A DNA stretch of 64,000 nucleotides from NCBI RefSeq assembly GCF_003675875.1, contig NZ_RCDI01000001.1, forward strand, positions 930,001-994,000, given 5' to 3'. Source of the stretch: Halostella limicola. Its GTDB lineage: Archaea > Halobacteriota > Halobacteria > Halobacteriales > Natronoarchaeaceae. This document shows, piece after piece, positions 42,133 through 50,557 of the stretch. Under the pieces are notes generated by a model that had not been told where the DNA came from, made no database searches, and saw only the letters and a list, made by a program, of their open reading frames with translations. The translations under genes were made by a program, and so were the position numbers. How positions within the stretch are numbered: the stretch's first letter is position 1; every line of letters starts with the position of its first letter.

Positions 42133-42301
42133 GTTCGATCCCGGAACCGGTCGCCGAAAAAACTGACCGGTTCGGCGCGGTGCGACGGCGGGGTCCCGGA
42201 ACCCGACCGGCCCATAAGTGCGCGAACGTAACCGCCGACGGTTACGCCGCTATGCTAACGGCTAACACATTGGAGAGCATATGTAACGAACGTAATTAAC
42301 A
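42133..42301. promoter_or_regulatory. VanZ/AOR divergent region with two inverted repeats
   Basis: Two perfect inverted repeats are present. GAACCGGTC (42144-42152) / GACCGGTTC (42165-42173) lies near the VanZ start. CGTAACCG (42227-42234) / CGGTTACG (42239-42246), with a 4-nt spacer, lies near the aldehyde oxidoreductase. A tandem GCTAAC repeat occurs at about 42254-42266. CATATGTA (about 42279-42286) is the likely TATA element for the oxidoreductase. Confidence 0.55.
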
Positions 42302-44233
42302 ATGACCGACATCGGAGGGTTTCAGGACAGGGTCGCGAGGGTCGACCTGTCCGAGGGAGACGTGCGGTACGAAGGCATCGACGAGGAGGACGCGAAGAAG
42401 TACATCGGGGCGCGCGGACTGGGCGTGAAGTACGTCTTCGAGCAGGGGCCGGACGTCGATCCGTTAGGTCCGGACAACCTGCTGGCGTTCATGAACGGCC
42501 CGCTGACGGGGACGCAGACGACGATGAGCGGCCGCATCGCCGTCTGCACGAAGTCGCCGCTGACGGGAACGGTGACGGACTCGCACCACGGCGGATGGTC
42601 GGGCGCGCGCCTCAAGTGGGCGGGCTTCGACGGCCTCCTGTTCGAGGGCCAGGCCGACGACCCCGTCTACGCCGTCGTCGAGGACGGCGAGGTCGAACTG
42701 CGTGACGCCTCGCACGTGTGGGGCCAGGGCGTCCACGACACGCTGGACGAACTGGAGGGCGAGGTCGACGGCGCGTACGGCAAGAACCTCTCGGCCATGG
42801 CGATCGGGCAGGGCGGCGAGAACCAAGTGCGGTTCGGCTGCATCATCAACGAGGACGACCGCGCCTCGGGCCGCGGCGGCACCGGCGCGGTCATGGGCTC
42901 GAAGAACCTCAAGGCGGTCGTCGTCAAGTCCGGCACCGACATGCCGAAGCCGGAGGACAAGGAGACGTTCATGGAGGGCCACAAGCAGGCGATGCAGGCC
43001 ATCCAGGAGTCCGACGTCACCGCGCCGAACGAGGGCGGCCTCTCGCAGTTCGGGACGAACGTGCTGATGAACGTCACCGAGGAGATGGACGGGCTGCCGA
43101 CCCAGAACGGCCGGTACACCTCGACCGCCTCCGAGGCCGAGGAGTCGCCGAGCGAGCCGAACATCGACTCGGAGAACGTCTCGGGCGAGAACGTCCGGGA
43201 GAACATCCTCGTCGACGAGCCGACCTGTCACTCCTGTCCGGTCGCGTGCAAGAAGGAGGTCGAGGTCGACGTCCACCACAAGGGCGAGGAGATGAACGTC
43301 CGGATGGAGTCCTACGAGTACGAGTCCGCGTGGGCGCTCGGGCCCAACTCGATGAGCGACGACCGCGACAAGGTCGCCGTGATGATCGACCGGTGTAACG
43401 ACTACGGCGTCGACACCATCGAGATGGGCAACATCATGGCGATGGCGATGGAGGCCACCGAGAAGGGCTACCTCGACGACCTCGGCGAGGGCCTGGAGTG
43501 GGGCGACGAGGAGACGATGATCGAGATGATCGAGCGCGTCGCCCACCGCGAGGGCGACCTCGCGGACCTGCTCGCGGAGGGCCAGCGGCGCATGGCCGAG
43601 GAGATCGACGCGCACGACTGCCGCCTCGACGTGAAGGGGCAGGCGATCGCCGCGTACGACCCCCGCTGCATGAAGGGGATGGGCATCGGCTACGCCACCT
43701 CGAACCGCGGGGCCTGCCACCTGCGCGGGTACACGCCGGCCGCGGAGATCCTCGGCATCCCCGAGAAGGTCGACCCCTACGAGTGGGAGGGCAAGGGGGA
43801 GCTCACCGCCACGTTCCAGGACATGCACGCCATCTCCGACTCGTTCGACATCTGCAAGTTCAACGCCTTCGCGGAGGGCATCGAGGAGTACGTGCTCCAG
43901 TACAACGGGATGACCGGTCTCGATTACTCCGAAGACGATCTGCTCGAAGCGGGCGAGCGGATCTACAACCTGGAGCGGTACTACAACAACCTCGTCGGCT
44001 TCGACGGCGACGACGACACCCTGCCCGACCGCTTCCTCGAAGACGGCGTCCGCGGGCAGGGCGCGAGCGAGGGCGAGTACTGCGAACTCGACGAGATGAA
44101 AGCGGAGTACTACGACGTCCGCGACTGGGAGGACGGCGTCGTCCCCGACGAGAAACTCGAAGCACTCGGCATCGAGATCGGCCCCGGCACCGGCGTGAGT
44201 GGCGGCGGAGCGGCGGCTCCGTCCGATGACTGA
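42302..44233 (+). CDS. Aldehyde:ferredoxin oxidoreductase (tungsten-pterin)
   Basis: A 643-residue enzyme of the AOR family, which binds a bis-pterin tungsten cofactor and a 4Fe-4S cluster and oxidises aldehydes (or related substrates) to acids with ferredoxin as acceptor. Pterin-binding blocks are GARGLGVKYVFE, MNGPLTGTQTTMSGR and GRGGTGAVMGSKNLKAV. The cluster cysteines are in CHSCPVAC and the later SDSFDICKFN. The usual family length is about 600. Ferredoxin genes elsewhere could serve it, including the one at 280. Confidence 0.93.
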   Translation: MTDIGGFQDRVARVDLSEGDVRYEGIDEEDAKKYIGARGLGVKYVFEQGPDVDPLGPDNLLAFMNGPLTGTQTTMSGRIAVCTKSPLTGTVTDSHHGGWSGARLKWAGFDGLLFEGQADDPVYAVVEDGEVELRDASHVWGQGVHDTLDELEGEVDGAYGKNLSAMAIGQGGENQVRFGCIINEDDRASGRGGTGAVMGSKNLKAVVVKSGTDMPKPEDKETFMEGHKQAMQAIQESDVTAPNEGGLSQFGTNVLMNVTEEMDGLPTQNGRYTSTASEAEESPSEPNIDSENVSGENVRENILVDEPTCHSCPVACKKEVEVDVHHKGEEMNVRMESYEYESAWALGPNSMSDDRDKVAVMIDRCNDYGVDTIEMGNIMAMAMEATEKGYLDDLGEGLEWGDEETMIEMIERVAHREGDLADLLAEGQRRMAEEIDAHDCRLDVKGQAIAAYDPRCMKGMGIGYATSNRGACHLRGYTPAAEILGIPEKVDPYEWEGKGELTATFQDMHAISDSFDICKFNAFAEGIEEYVLQYNGMTGLDYSEDDLLEAGERIYNLERYYNNLVGFDGDDDTLPDRFLEDGVRGQGASEGEYCELDEMKAEYYDVRDWEDGVVPDEKLEALGIEIGPGTGVSGGGAAAPSDD

Positions 44234-44531
44234 TCGGGGAGCCCCTCGTGGGCGACCTGCAGTCATCGGTCGTGAAAGCGACGACTGACCGGCACTGAGT
44301 GGGCCGGTAGGCCCCGAAGTGCAGCGGTTTCACTGGGATAGTCCGATGACTGAGCGGTGTCTGCGCGAGCGCAGGCTCGTCGGACCGCCGGTCCGGCGGT
44401 GAGCACCTCGCGGGCCAACCGCAGCGCGGAAACAGTTCGGATCGATCATGGAGTTTCCTTCCGCCGTCCCCGAGTTCGTCGTCGCCACTCGGCCGAAGTT
44501 TTCTTACCACAGTATCGACAATATCGGATCG
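44234..44531. other. Intergenic region with a direct repeat and a palindrome
   Basis: The 13-nt sequence GTCCGATGACTGA, which forms the end of the oxidoreductase gene (44221-44233), recurs exactly at 44341-44353, 120 nt later. ACCGCCGG/CCGGCGGT around a single T (44384-44400) is a near-perfect hairpin. TTTTCTTACC (about 44498-44508) is a TATA candidate for the HalX gene at 44532. No reading frame or known RNA is supported. Confidence 0.4.
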
Positions 44532-45107
44532 ATGACTGAAAGGGCCACAGTCCTCGTCGTCGAAGACGAGGTGAACCTCGCGGAGCTCTACGCGTCCTAC
44601 CTGTCGGACGAGTACGACGTCCGGACGGCGTACGGCGGGGACGAGGCCCTGGCGATGATGGGCCCGGAGGTGGACGTGGTCCTGCTCGACCGGAAGCTGC
44701 CGAACACCCCCGGCGACGAGGTGCTCAGCCGCATCCGCGGGCGGAACTACAACGCCTACGTGGCGATGGTGACCGCCGTCGACCCCGACTTCGACATCGT
44801 CGACGTGCCGGTCGACGACTACCTCTGCAAGCCCGTGACGCGGGCGGACCTGCTGAGGATGGTCGAGGAGTTCTACGCCCGGCGCACCCACGACGACCTC
44901 CAGCGCGAGCTCTCGGCGAAGCTCGTCCGCCGGAACGTCCTCGCCGTCGAGAAGACGGCGGCCGAACTCGAAGCAAGCGAGGAGTTCCGGCGCCTCGAAG
45001 CGCGCATCGCGGAGCTCCGGGACGAGGTCGAGCACCTCTCGCGGTCGCTCGACGAGGCGGACGCCGGGGACGCTCGGCGCGGGTCCGTGGCGGGGTTCTC
45101 CGAATAG
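44532..45107 (+). CDS. HalX-domain response regulator
   Basis: A 191-residue response regulator. The receiver (1-115) has the acidic pair E11/D12, phospho-acceptor D53 (VVLLDRKLPNTPG) and the conserved K near 98 (YLCKPVT). The C-terminal HalX domain (about 120-180, coiled-coil-like, RRLEARIAELRDEVEHLSRSL) is specific to haloarchaea. No DNA-binding domain is present. The ATG at 44532 fits the TATA element at 44498-44508. Confidence 0.9.
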   Translation: MTERATVLVVEDEVNLAELYASYLSDEYDVRTAYGGDEALAMMGPEVDVVLLDRKLPNTPGDEVLSRIRGRNYNAYVAMVTAVDPDFDIVDVPVDDYLCKPVTRADLLRMVEEFYARRTHDDLQRELSAKLVRRNVLAVEKTAAELEASEEFRRLEARIAELRDEVEHLSRSLDEADAGDARRGSVAGFSE

Positions 45108-45143
45108 CGGGATTTATCCACGGACCGGGCGCTTGTTCTAGCC

Positions 45144-46466
45144 ATGTCTCTCTACGACGCCGCGCCGGACGGCGGCGGCCGCACCGCAGCGTGGACCCGG
45201 GGGCAGGCCCGCGAGGTCGCGCGCTCCGACGACGTCGTCGCGCCGGTCGTCTACCCGCCCGAGACGGACCCGCTCTCCGACGACGTGCACGTCTGGGACA
45301 CGTGGATCCTCCGCGACCGCGACGGGAGCATCGCAACCGTCGACGGCTACCGCGTCATCCTCTCGCTGACCGCGCCGGCCGACGTACTGCCGGGCAAGCG
45401 CCACGACCTGGCGACGATCCGGTACTTCTACTCCCGAGACGGGAAGCAGTGGCGGGACGGGGGTCCCGTGTTCGACGCCGACGCCGCGTTCGGCCAGCGC
45501 CAGTGGGCCGGCTCCGCGCTGCTTGACGACGACGGCGCGGTGTACGTCTACTACACCGCCGCCGGCCACGCTGACGCCGAGGCCCTCACCTACGAGCAGC
45601 GCATCGCCGTGGCCGCCGGCGGCCGCGTCAAGACCGGCGACGGCCTCCGCATCGAGGGTGACTGGGAACACGAGGTGATCCTCGAACCCGACGGCAACCG
45701 CTACGAGCGCGAGGACCAGTCCCGGGGAATGATCTACACGTTCCGCGACCCGTGGTTCTTCGAGGACCCGGCGACCGGCCGGACGCATCTCCTCTTCGAG
45801 GCGAACACGCCGGTTCCCGAGGGGAGCGACGCCTGCGACGGCGACCCGGCGCTCCAGGAGTTCAACGGCAGCATCGGGATCGCGACGTCGCCGACCGGCG
45901 ACCCGACCGACTGGGAGCTCCGGCCGCCGCTGCTCGACGCCGTCTGCGTCAATCAGGAACTCGAGCGCCCGCACGTCGTCGTCCGCGACGGGCGGTACTA
46001 CCTCTTCTTCTCCAGCCACGACCACACGTTCGCGCCCGGGATCGACGGGTTCGACGGTCTCTACGGTTTCGTCGCCGACTCACTGCGCGGCGACTACCGA
46101 CCCCTGAACGACACCGGCCTCGTCCTGACGAACCCCGCGAACGCGGCGTTCCAGACGTACTCCTGGATGGCGTTTCCCCACCGCGACGAGGTGCTCGTCC
46201 AGAGCTTCTTCAACTACTACGACCTCGGCGACCTCTCGCTGGACGACGTGGGGCACCTCCCGGAGGAGGAGCAGTTAGGGAAGTTCGGCGGGACGCTCGC
46301 GCCCACCGCGCGCCTCGGCGTCGACGGCGACCGGACGTGGATCCGCGGGACGCTCGACCACGGCCACGTGCCGACCGAGGCCGAGGACCTGCCGCCGCTC
46401 CGCCGGTTCGGCGACGAACGGGTCGCGACCGGGCGGTACGGTCGGCGGAATCCGAGCGGACGGTAA
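45144..46466 (+). CDS. GH68 fructosyltransferase (levansucrase-like)
   Basis: A 440-residue glycoside hydrolase family 68 enzyme that makes fructan (levan or inulin) from sucrose or hydrolyses it. The catalytic nucleophile is D52 (VWDTW), the transition-state stabiliser D202 (TFRDPWFF) and the acid/base E274 (ELERPHV). No signal peptide is visible, although GH68 substrates are normally outside the cell. An alternative translation start or non-classical export is possible. It lies 37 nt after the HalX gene. GH32 (47247-49415) is the apparent partner. Confidence 0.93.
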   Translation: MSLYDAAPDGGGRTAAWTRGQAREVARSDDVVAPVVYPPETDPLSDDVHVWDTWILRDRDGSIATVDGYRVILSLTAPADVLPGKRHDLATIRYFYSRDGKQWRDGGPVFDADAAFGQRQWAGSALLDDDGAVYVYYTAAGHADAEALTYEQRIAVAAGGRVKTGDGLRIEGDWEHEVILEPDGNRYEREDQSRGMIYTFRDPWFFEDPATGRTHLLFEANTPVPEGSDACDGDPALQEFNGSIGIATSPTGDPTDWELRPPLLDAVCVNQELERPHVVVRDGRYYLFFSSHDHTFAPGIDGFDGLYGFVADSLRGDYRPLNDTGLVLTNPANAAFQTYSWMAFPHRDEVLVQSFFNYYDLGDLSLDDVGHLPEEEQLGKFGGTLAPTARLGVDGDRTWIRGTLDHGHVPTEAEDLPPLRRFGDERVATGRYGRRNPSGR

Positions 46467-46537
46467 GACCGGTTCGCGCCGTTCCCCTGACCGTTCTAAC
46501 GAGAAAACACTTACCGCGGGCCGCCGCACGCTCGGCC

Positions 46538-47242
46538 ATGTCCCCCCGCGACCGACGACGCTTCCTCCGGACGAGCGCCGCGGCCGCCGCCCTTCTCGCA
46601 GGTTGTACCGGCACCGACGGCGGGACGGAAACGACCGGCCCCGCGACCGAACAGACGAGTACCGCGACGACCGCCGCCGAAACGACGGCGGAGCCGGCCC
46701 CGTCCGCGATCGGCGCGAGCGCCTCTGTCGTCTCGCAGGCATCGGCCGATTCGCCGCCGGTCGCGGAACTCGAACTGACGAACCGGAGCGACCGGCCCGT
46801 GCCGGTGACGCCGACCGGCGAGGGCGGGCTCCCGATGGAGTACCTCGGGCCGCTCTACGGCGACGGCGAGAGCGATGGCCGCGTGATCTTCTTCCCGACC
46901 GCTCCCGACCACGTCTCCGTCCGCGGCGGGTCGCTCCCGGACGAGCGTCGCGACGGCTGCTGGCGGTTCCCGCGGGCCAAGGGCGACGACTACGTCGGCG
47001 TCGTCGTGGAGAACCTCGGCTTCGACGTCACCGTCGGCCCGGGGGAGACGTACGCGCGCCGCCACCGGATCTACTACGACGGGGCCGACGCCTGCTACCC
47101 GGCGTCGACGTACGAGGCGACAACGGGGCTCGTCCTCTCCGAGGGGATGTCCGGCGGGCCGACGTTCACCCTCGCGTACTCGCTCGACGCGTCCGACCCG
47201 GCGGCCCTCGCGCTGAGCGTCGAGAAGCGGACCGAGGACTGA
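46538..47242 (+). CDS. Tat-exported lipoprotein of the fructan island
   Basis: A 234-residue protein. A Tat motif (DRRRFLRTSA) and a lipobox ending at Cys23 (ALLAGC) are followed by a Thr/Glu-rich spacer (25-60). The mature domain has a beta-rich pattern (SVVSQASADSPPVAELELTN ... WRFPRAKGDDYVGVVVENL) without known catalytic residues. The ATG at 46538 has a TATA-like AAACACTTACC (about 46504-46514). It converges on the GH32 gene with only a 4-nt gap. A role in fructan binding would fit its position but is unproven. Confidence 0.7.
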   Translation: MSPRDRRRFLRTSAAAAALLAGCTGTDGGTETTGPATEQTSTATTAAETTAEPAPSAIGASASVVSQASADSPPVAELELTNRSDRPVPVTPTGEGGLPMEYLGPLYGDGESDGRVIFFPTAPDHVSVRGGSLPDERRDGCWRFPRAKGDDYVGVVVENLGFDVTVGPGETYARRHRIYYDGADACYPASTYEATTGLVLSEGMSGGPTFTLAYSLDASDPAALALSVEKRTED

Positions 47243-47246
47243 CGAA

Positions 47247-49415
47247 CTACCGCCGAACGGACCGCTCCTCGCGCTCGTCGGCCCCCGGCCACGCCGACCC
47301 GACCCGCCACACGTCGAGCGACTCGACGGTCGCGGTGCCGCCCTCGGCGGCGATCGACACCGCCTCGCTGTCGGGGCGCACCGGGTAGCCGCGGCTCGTC
47401 AGGCAGCGCCGGTCGTTCGCGAACACCTCGATCACGGAGCCGTCGACGAAGACGCGGAGGTCGACCGGCCCGCCCCCGTCGAGCGGCATCGTCTGCGTCG
47501 ACGCGTCCGCGCCGGGGTGGAGGCTGGACGACGAGCGGTCGACGGCCACCTCGCCGGCGTCGGTGACGCGTATCGTCGTCTCTTCCTCGCCGTCCGGCGA
47601 GCCGAGGACGGTGAGGTCGAACGCCGCCGCGTCGCCGAGGTCGACGGCGAGGTCGATCTCCAGGGCGTCGCCGTCGATGCCGAGCGGTTCGCGCTCGCCC
47701 GGTTCGACCGCGACCGACCCGCTCCGGAGGCGCTCCTCGCGGAGGTCGCGGAGTTCGGCGGGCGGGCGCTGGACGAGGCGGCCCTCGTCGTCCACGTCGA
47801 GGACGCGCGGGAGCGACATCGCGCCGGACCACCCGGCGTCCCACTGCGCGGCCGGGTCGCGGGCCTCCTGCACCCAGCCCCAGGTGAGGACCCGGCCGTC
47901 GTCAGCGCGGGTCGACTGCGGCGCGTAGTAGTCGCCGTAGTCGAGCAGGCCCTCGCGCTCGGGGGCGAACTCGCCGTCCTCGTACTGGCCGACGAAGTAC
48001 ACCACGTCCTCGTAGTTCGAGACGTGGAGCAGCTGTCGGTCGCCGAAGTCGAGCAGTTCGGGGCACTCCCAGACCGTCCCGTCGGCGGCGTCCGACGACG
48101 ACAGGATGGGGCCGACGTACTCCCACTCGTCGAGGGTCTCGCCCTCGTACAGCAGCGCCGCGCCGCCGCCGTCCTGCAGGCCCGCGCCGACGAGCTGGTA
48201 CCAGGTGTCGCCGTCGCGCCAGACGCAGTGGTCGCGGAACTCGGCCGCCCAGTGCTCCGTGCTCAGGATCGCCGGGTCCGTCGGCGGCTCCTCGACGACC
48301 GGGTTATCGGGGTCCTTGACCCACGTGCGGAGGTCGCCGTTGCCGGCCCGCGCGAGACAGGGTAACTGCCACTCGCCGCGGCCGCCGGTGTACAGCGCCG
48401 TCGGCGTTCCGTCGGTGTCGACCACGGCGCAGCCCGACCAGCAGCCGTCGCGGTCCGGGCCGTCGGGCGACGGTGTGAGCGCGACGGGTTCGTCCTCCCA
48501 GTGGATCAGGTCGTCGCTGACGGCGTGGCCCCAGTGGATCGCGTGGTGGAACGGGCCGACGGGGTTGTACTGGTAGAAGACGTGGTAGCGGCCGTCGTGC
48601 TGGATGACCCCGTTCGGGTCGTTGAGCCAGTTCGCCGGCGGGCTCAGGTGGTACTGCGGTCGGTGCCGGTCGATCCCGTCGAGCGAGGCGCGGACCGACG
48701 ACAGTTCGTCGGCGCTTTTCGGTCGGCCGGTCGCCGACCACGCCTCGGTCGCGACCGATTCGAGCAGGCCGCCCGCCACCTGCGTCCGCTCGGCGACGTA
48801 GGCGTCGCTGGCGTCGAACGCGAGTCCCGCGCCGGCGCCGACGACCGTTCCCTCGCCGTGGCGCCACGCGAACGTCGTCATCTCGTAGGGGGAGTCGTCG
48901 GGGCCGCGGGTCATCGACGCGAGGAGGTCCCCTTGCGACGGGACGACCTCCTCGTACCGGGCGTACGAGTGGGTGATGCCAGTGGGGAGCGTCGTGATAC
49001 GGAGGCGCTCGTCGGTCACCGCGGGGTGGTCGGCGTGGCGCGCCGCCCAGAGGAAGCCGTCGTCGCGGGTGATCTCCTCGCGGCCGGCCGCGTCAGGCGC
49101 GACGTCGTCGAAGCCGAGCGTCGCTATCGCGGAGAGCGCCCGGAGACTGAGAAAGAGGCCGCCGCCGTCGGCCACGAACGACCTGACCGTTGGGGCGACC
49201 TCCTCGACGCTCCGCTCGTCCGCGATCTCGCCGTCGGCGTGCCACCAGAGCGCGTCGTACCCGGCGAGGTCGGCGTCGCCGCGGCGCAGGTCGCCGAGCG
49301 AGACCCGGTCCGCGCGGGCGGCCGCGTCGCGACACCAATCGTACGCCGCCGCCTGTTCCGCGGAGAGCGTCCCGGCGTGCAGGCAGGCGACGGCTACCGG
49401 CGATCCGTTCATCAC
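47247..49415 (-). CDS. GH32 fructan hydrolase fused to an amidotransferase-like domain
   Basis: A 722-residue two-part protein. Residues about 1-215 form an alpha/beta domain like class I glutamine amidotransferases or the beta-galactosidase trimerisation fold (YDALWWHADGEI; DGGGLFLSLRALSAI). Residues about 245-715 are GH32: nucleophile D266 (WLNDPNG), the RD block FRDHCVWR where a family RDP usually occurs, acid/base E450 (WECPEL), and the C-terminal beta-sandwich ending RVFVDGSVIEVFAND. No signal peptide is seen. Levan, inulin or sucrose are the likely substrates. Confidence 0.92.
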   Translation of the reverse strand: MMNGSPVAVACLHAGTLSAEQAAAYDWCRDAAARADRVSLGDLRRGDADLAGYDALWWHADGEIADERSVEEVAPTVRSFVADGGGLFLSLRALSAIATLGFDDVAPDAAGREEITRDDGFLWAARHADHPAVTDERLRITTLPTGITHSYARYEEVVPSQGDLLASMTRGPDDSPYEMTTFAWRHGEGTVVGAGAGLAFDASDAYVAERTQVAGGLLESVATEAWSATGRPKSADELSSVRASLDGIDRHRPQYHLSPPANWLNDPNGVIQHDGRYHVFYQYNPVGPFHHAIHWGHAVSDDLIHWEDEPVALTPSPDGPDRDGCWSGCAVVDTDGTPTALYTGGRGEWQLPCLARAGNGDLRTWVKDPDNPVVEEPPTDPAILSTEHWAAEFRDHCVWRDGDTWYQLVGAGLQDGGGAALLYEGETLDEWEYVGPILSSSDAADGTVWECPELLDFGDRQLLHVSNYEDVVYFVGQYEDGEFAPEREGLLDYGDYYAPQSTRADDGRVLTWGWVQEARDPAAQWDAGWSGAMSLPRVLDVDDEGRLVQRPPAELRDLREERLRSGSVAVEPGEREPLGIDGDALEIDLAVDLGDAAAFDLTVLGSPDGEEETTIRVTDAGEVAVDRSSSSLHPGADASTQTMPLDGGGPVDLRVFVDGSVIEVFANDRRCLTSRGYPVRPDSEAVSIAAEGGTATVESLDVWRVGSAWPGADEREERSVRR

Positions 49416-49483
49416 GCGCCCCTATCCGAGGCGCACACTAAGGGTTTGCCATCGTTTACTACACCTGTACCGAACCTGTCCGA

Positions 49484-49834
49484 TCACTTCCCGACGACGA
49501 CCGGGTCGCGGATCTCCAGGGCGCTCTCGAACTCCGACTCCCGGTCCTCCCGGCGCGCTATCCGCCGGACCTGCTCCTCGTGGGCGCGCCTGACGGCGTC
49601 GCGCTCCCTGTCGACGAGGTCGAGGTCCTCGCCGAGACGCTCCCAGTGGTCGGGGTCGGCGAGAAACACCGCGCGGTCGTCGTCCTCGTGGACGCACTCG
49701 AATCGCTCGCGGTACTCCGCGAGCGACAGTTCGGCCGCCACCTGCTCGACGAGCGCCGGCAGGCGCTCGGCGGCCACGCTGGCTTTCGCGCCCGCGACGA
49801 GGAGTATCTGGCCCTCGATGGCGTCCCCGGTCAC
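49484..49834 (-). CDS. Hypothetical protein, coupled to the MoaD-type gene
   Basis: A 116-residue acidic protein, mostly helical by composition, with no signal or membrane segment. The GTG at 49834 overlaps the stop of a 37-residue frame (GTGA), which in turn overlaps the MoaD-type gene. The operon position hints at a link to the ubiquitin-like protein. I do not recognise the family. Confidence 0.65.
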   Translation of the reverse strand: MTGDAIEGQILLVAGAKASVAAERLPALVEQVAAELSLAEYRERFECVHEDDDRAVFLADPDHWERLGEDLDLVDRERDAVRRAHEEQVRRIARREDRESEFESALEIRDPVVVGK

Positions 49835-49944
49835 GGCTCGTCCCCGACGCGGCCAGCGATCGGCCCTTCCGGCCGACCGACCGGCGCGCTCTCGGGCGAT
49901 CGGTCCCGCTCTCGCCGCGGCGCGGTGGCGACCTGTCCGGTCAT
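49831..49944 (-). CDS. 37-residue reading frame coupled on both sides
   Basis: The ATG at 49944 overlaps the stop of the MoaD-type gene (ATGA), and its TGA overlaps the GTG of the next gene (GTGA). It encodes 37 residues, rich in Arg, Pro and Glu (starts MTGQVATAPRRERD). Third codon positions are overwhelmingly G or C, as in real genes here. It could be a genuine microprotein or a translational bridge. Confidence 0.5.
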   Translation of the reverse strand: MTGQVATAPRRERDRSPESAPVGRPEGPIAGRVGDEP

Positions 49945-50486
49945 CCCCCGGCCCGGATCGCCTTCTGCGCGAACCGGTCGACGAGCGAGTCCAGGGTCTC
50001 GGGGTCGCCCTCGAACTCCACCGTGACCTCCGTCAGGGAGAGCGACGGCCCGATGTTCACTTTCTCGTCCGAGAGGGCGGCGCGCCAGTCCGACCCCTCG
50101 ACGGCGGTGTCGGTGATCGCTTCGCCGCCGAGGTTCTCCAGGTACCGGCGGGCGAGCCGGACCGAGATGCCCCGGAACGAGCGGGTGCGCGACTCCCACG
50201 ACTCGCTCCCGCCGGCGACCGGCGGGAACACCGACAGCGAGTCGCCGTCCGACAGGACGGTGTCCGGCCCCTCCATGTGGATCACCTCGCGGCCGTTTTT
50301 CAGCACGCTCAACTGCGGTCGCAACTCGTCGTCCTCCAGCAACTGGCCCTCGAGGCCCTCGTACTCGTCCTCGAGGGAGGCGAGCACCTCGCCGACGGTC
50401 ACCGCCTCGCCGTCGTACTCCCGGGTCGTCTCCTTCTGGCCGACGGCCTCCCGGAAGGTGGCGAACGTCCGCAACTCGATCTCCAT
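49941..50486 (-). CDS. MoaD/SAMP-type ubiquitin-like protein with C-terminal extension
   Basis: A 181-residue protein. Residues 1-93 are a beta-grasp MoaD domain ending VFPPVAGG (Gly92-Gly93). A further domain (about 95-178; RSFRGISVRLARRYLENLGG ... LTEVTVEFEGD) resembles the DUF1952-like domain found on some MoaD proteins. The chain ends KAIRAGG, with Gly180-Gly181 exposed. In haloarchaea SAMP proteins act as sulfur carriers and protein modifiers through a C-terminal di-glycine. A TATA-like AGGTTTAAGCC (about 50509-50519) fits leaderless expression. Confidence 0.85.
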   Translation of the reverse strand: MEIELRTFATFREAVGQKETTREYDGEAVTVGEVLASLEDEYEGLEGQLLEDDELRPQLSVLKNGREVIHMEGPDTVLSDGDSLSVFPPVAGGSESWESRTRSFRGISVRLARRYLENLGGEAITDTAVEGSDWRAALSDEKVNIGPSLSLTEVTVEFEGDPETLDSLVDRFAQKAIRAGG

Positions 50487-50557
50487 GTCACCGCAATGGG
50501 ATGCGAGCGGCTTAAACCTCCGCCGGTCGGGTATCGTCGGCCGACGACCGACCGCGC

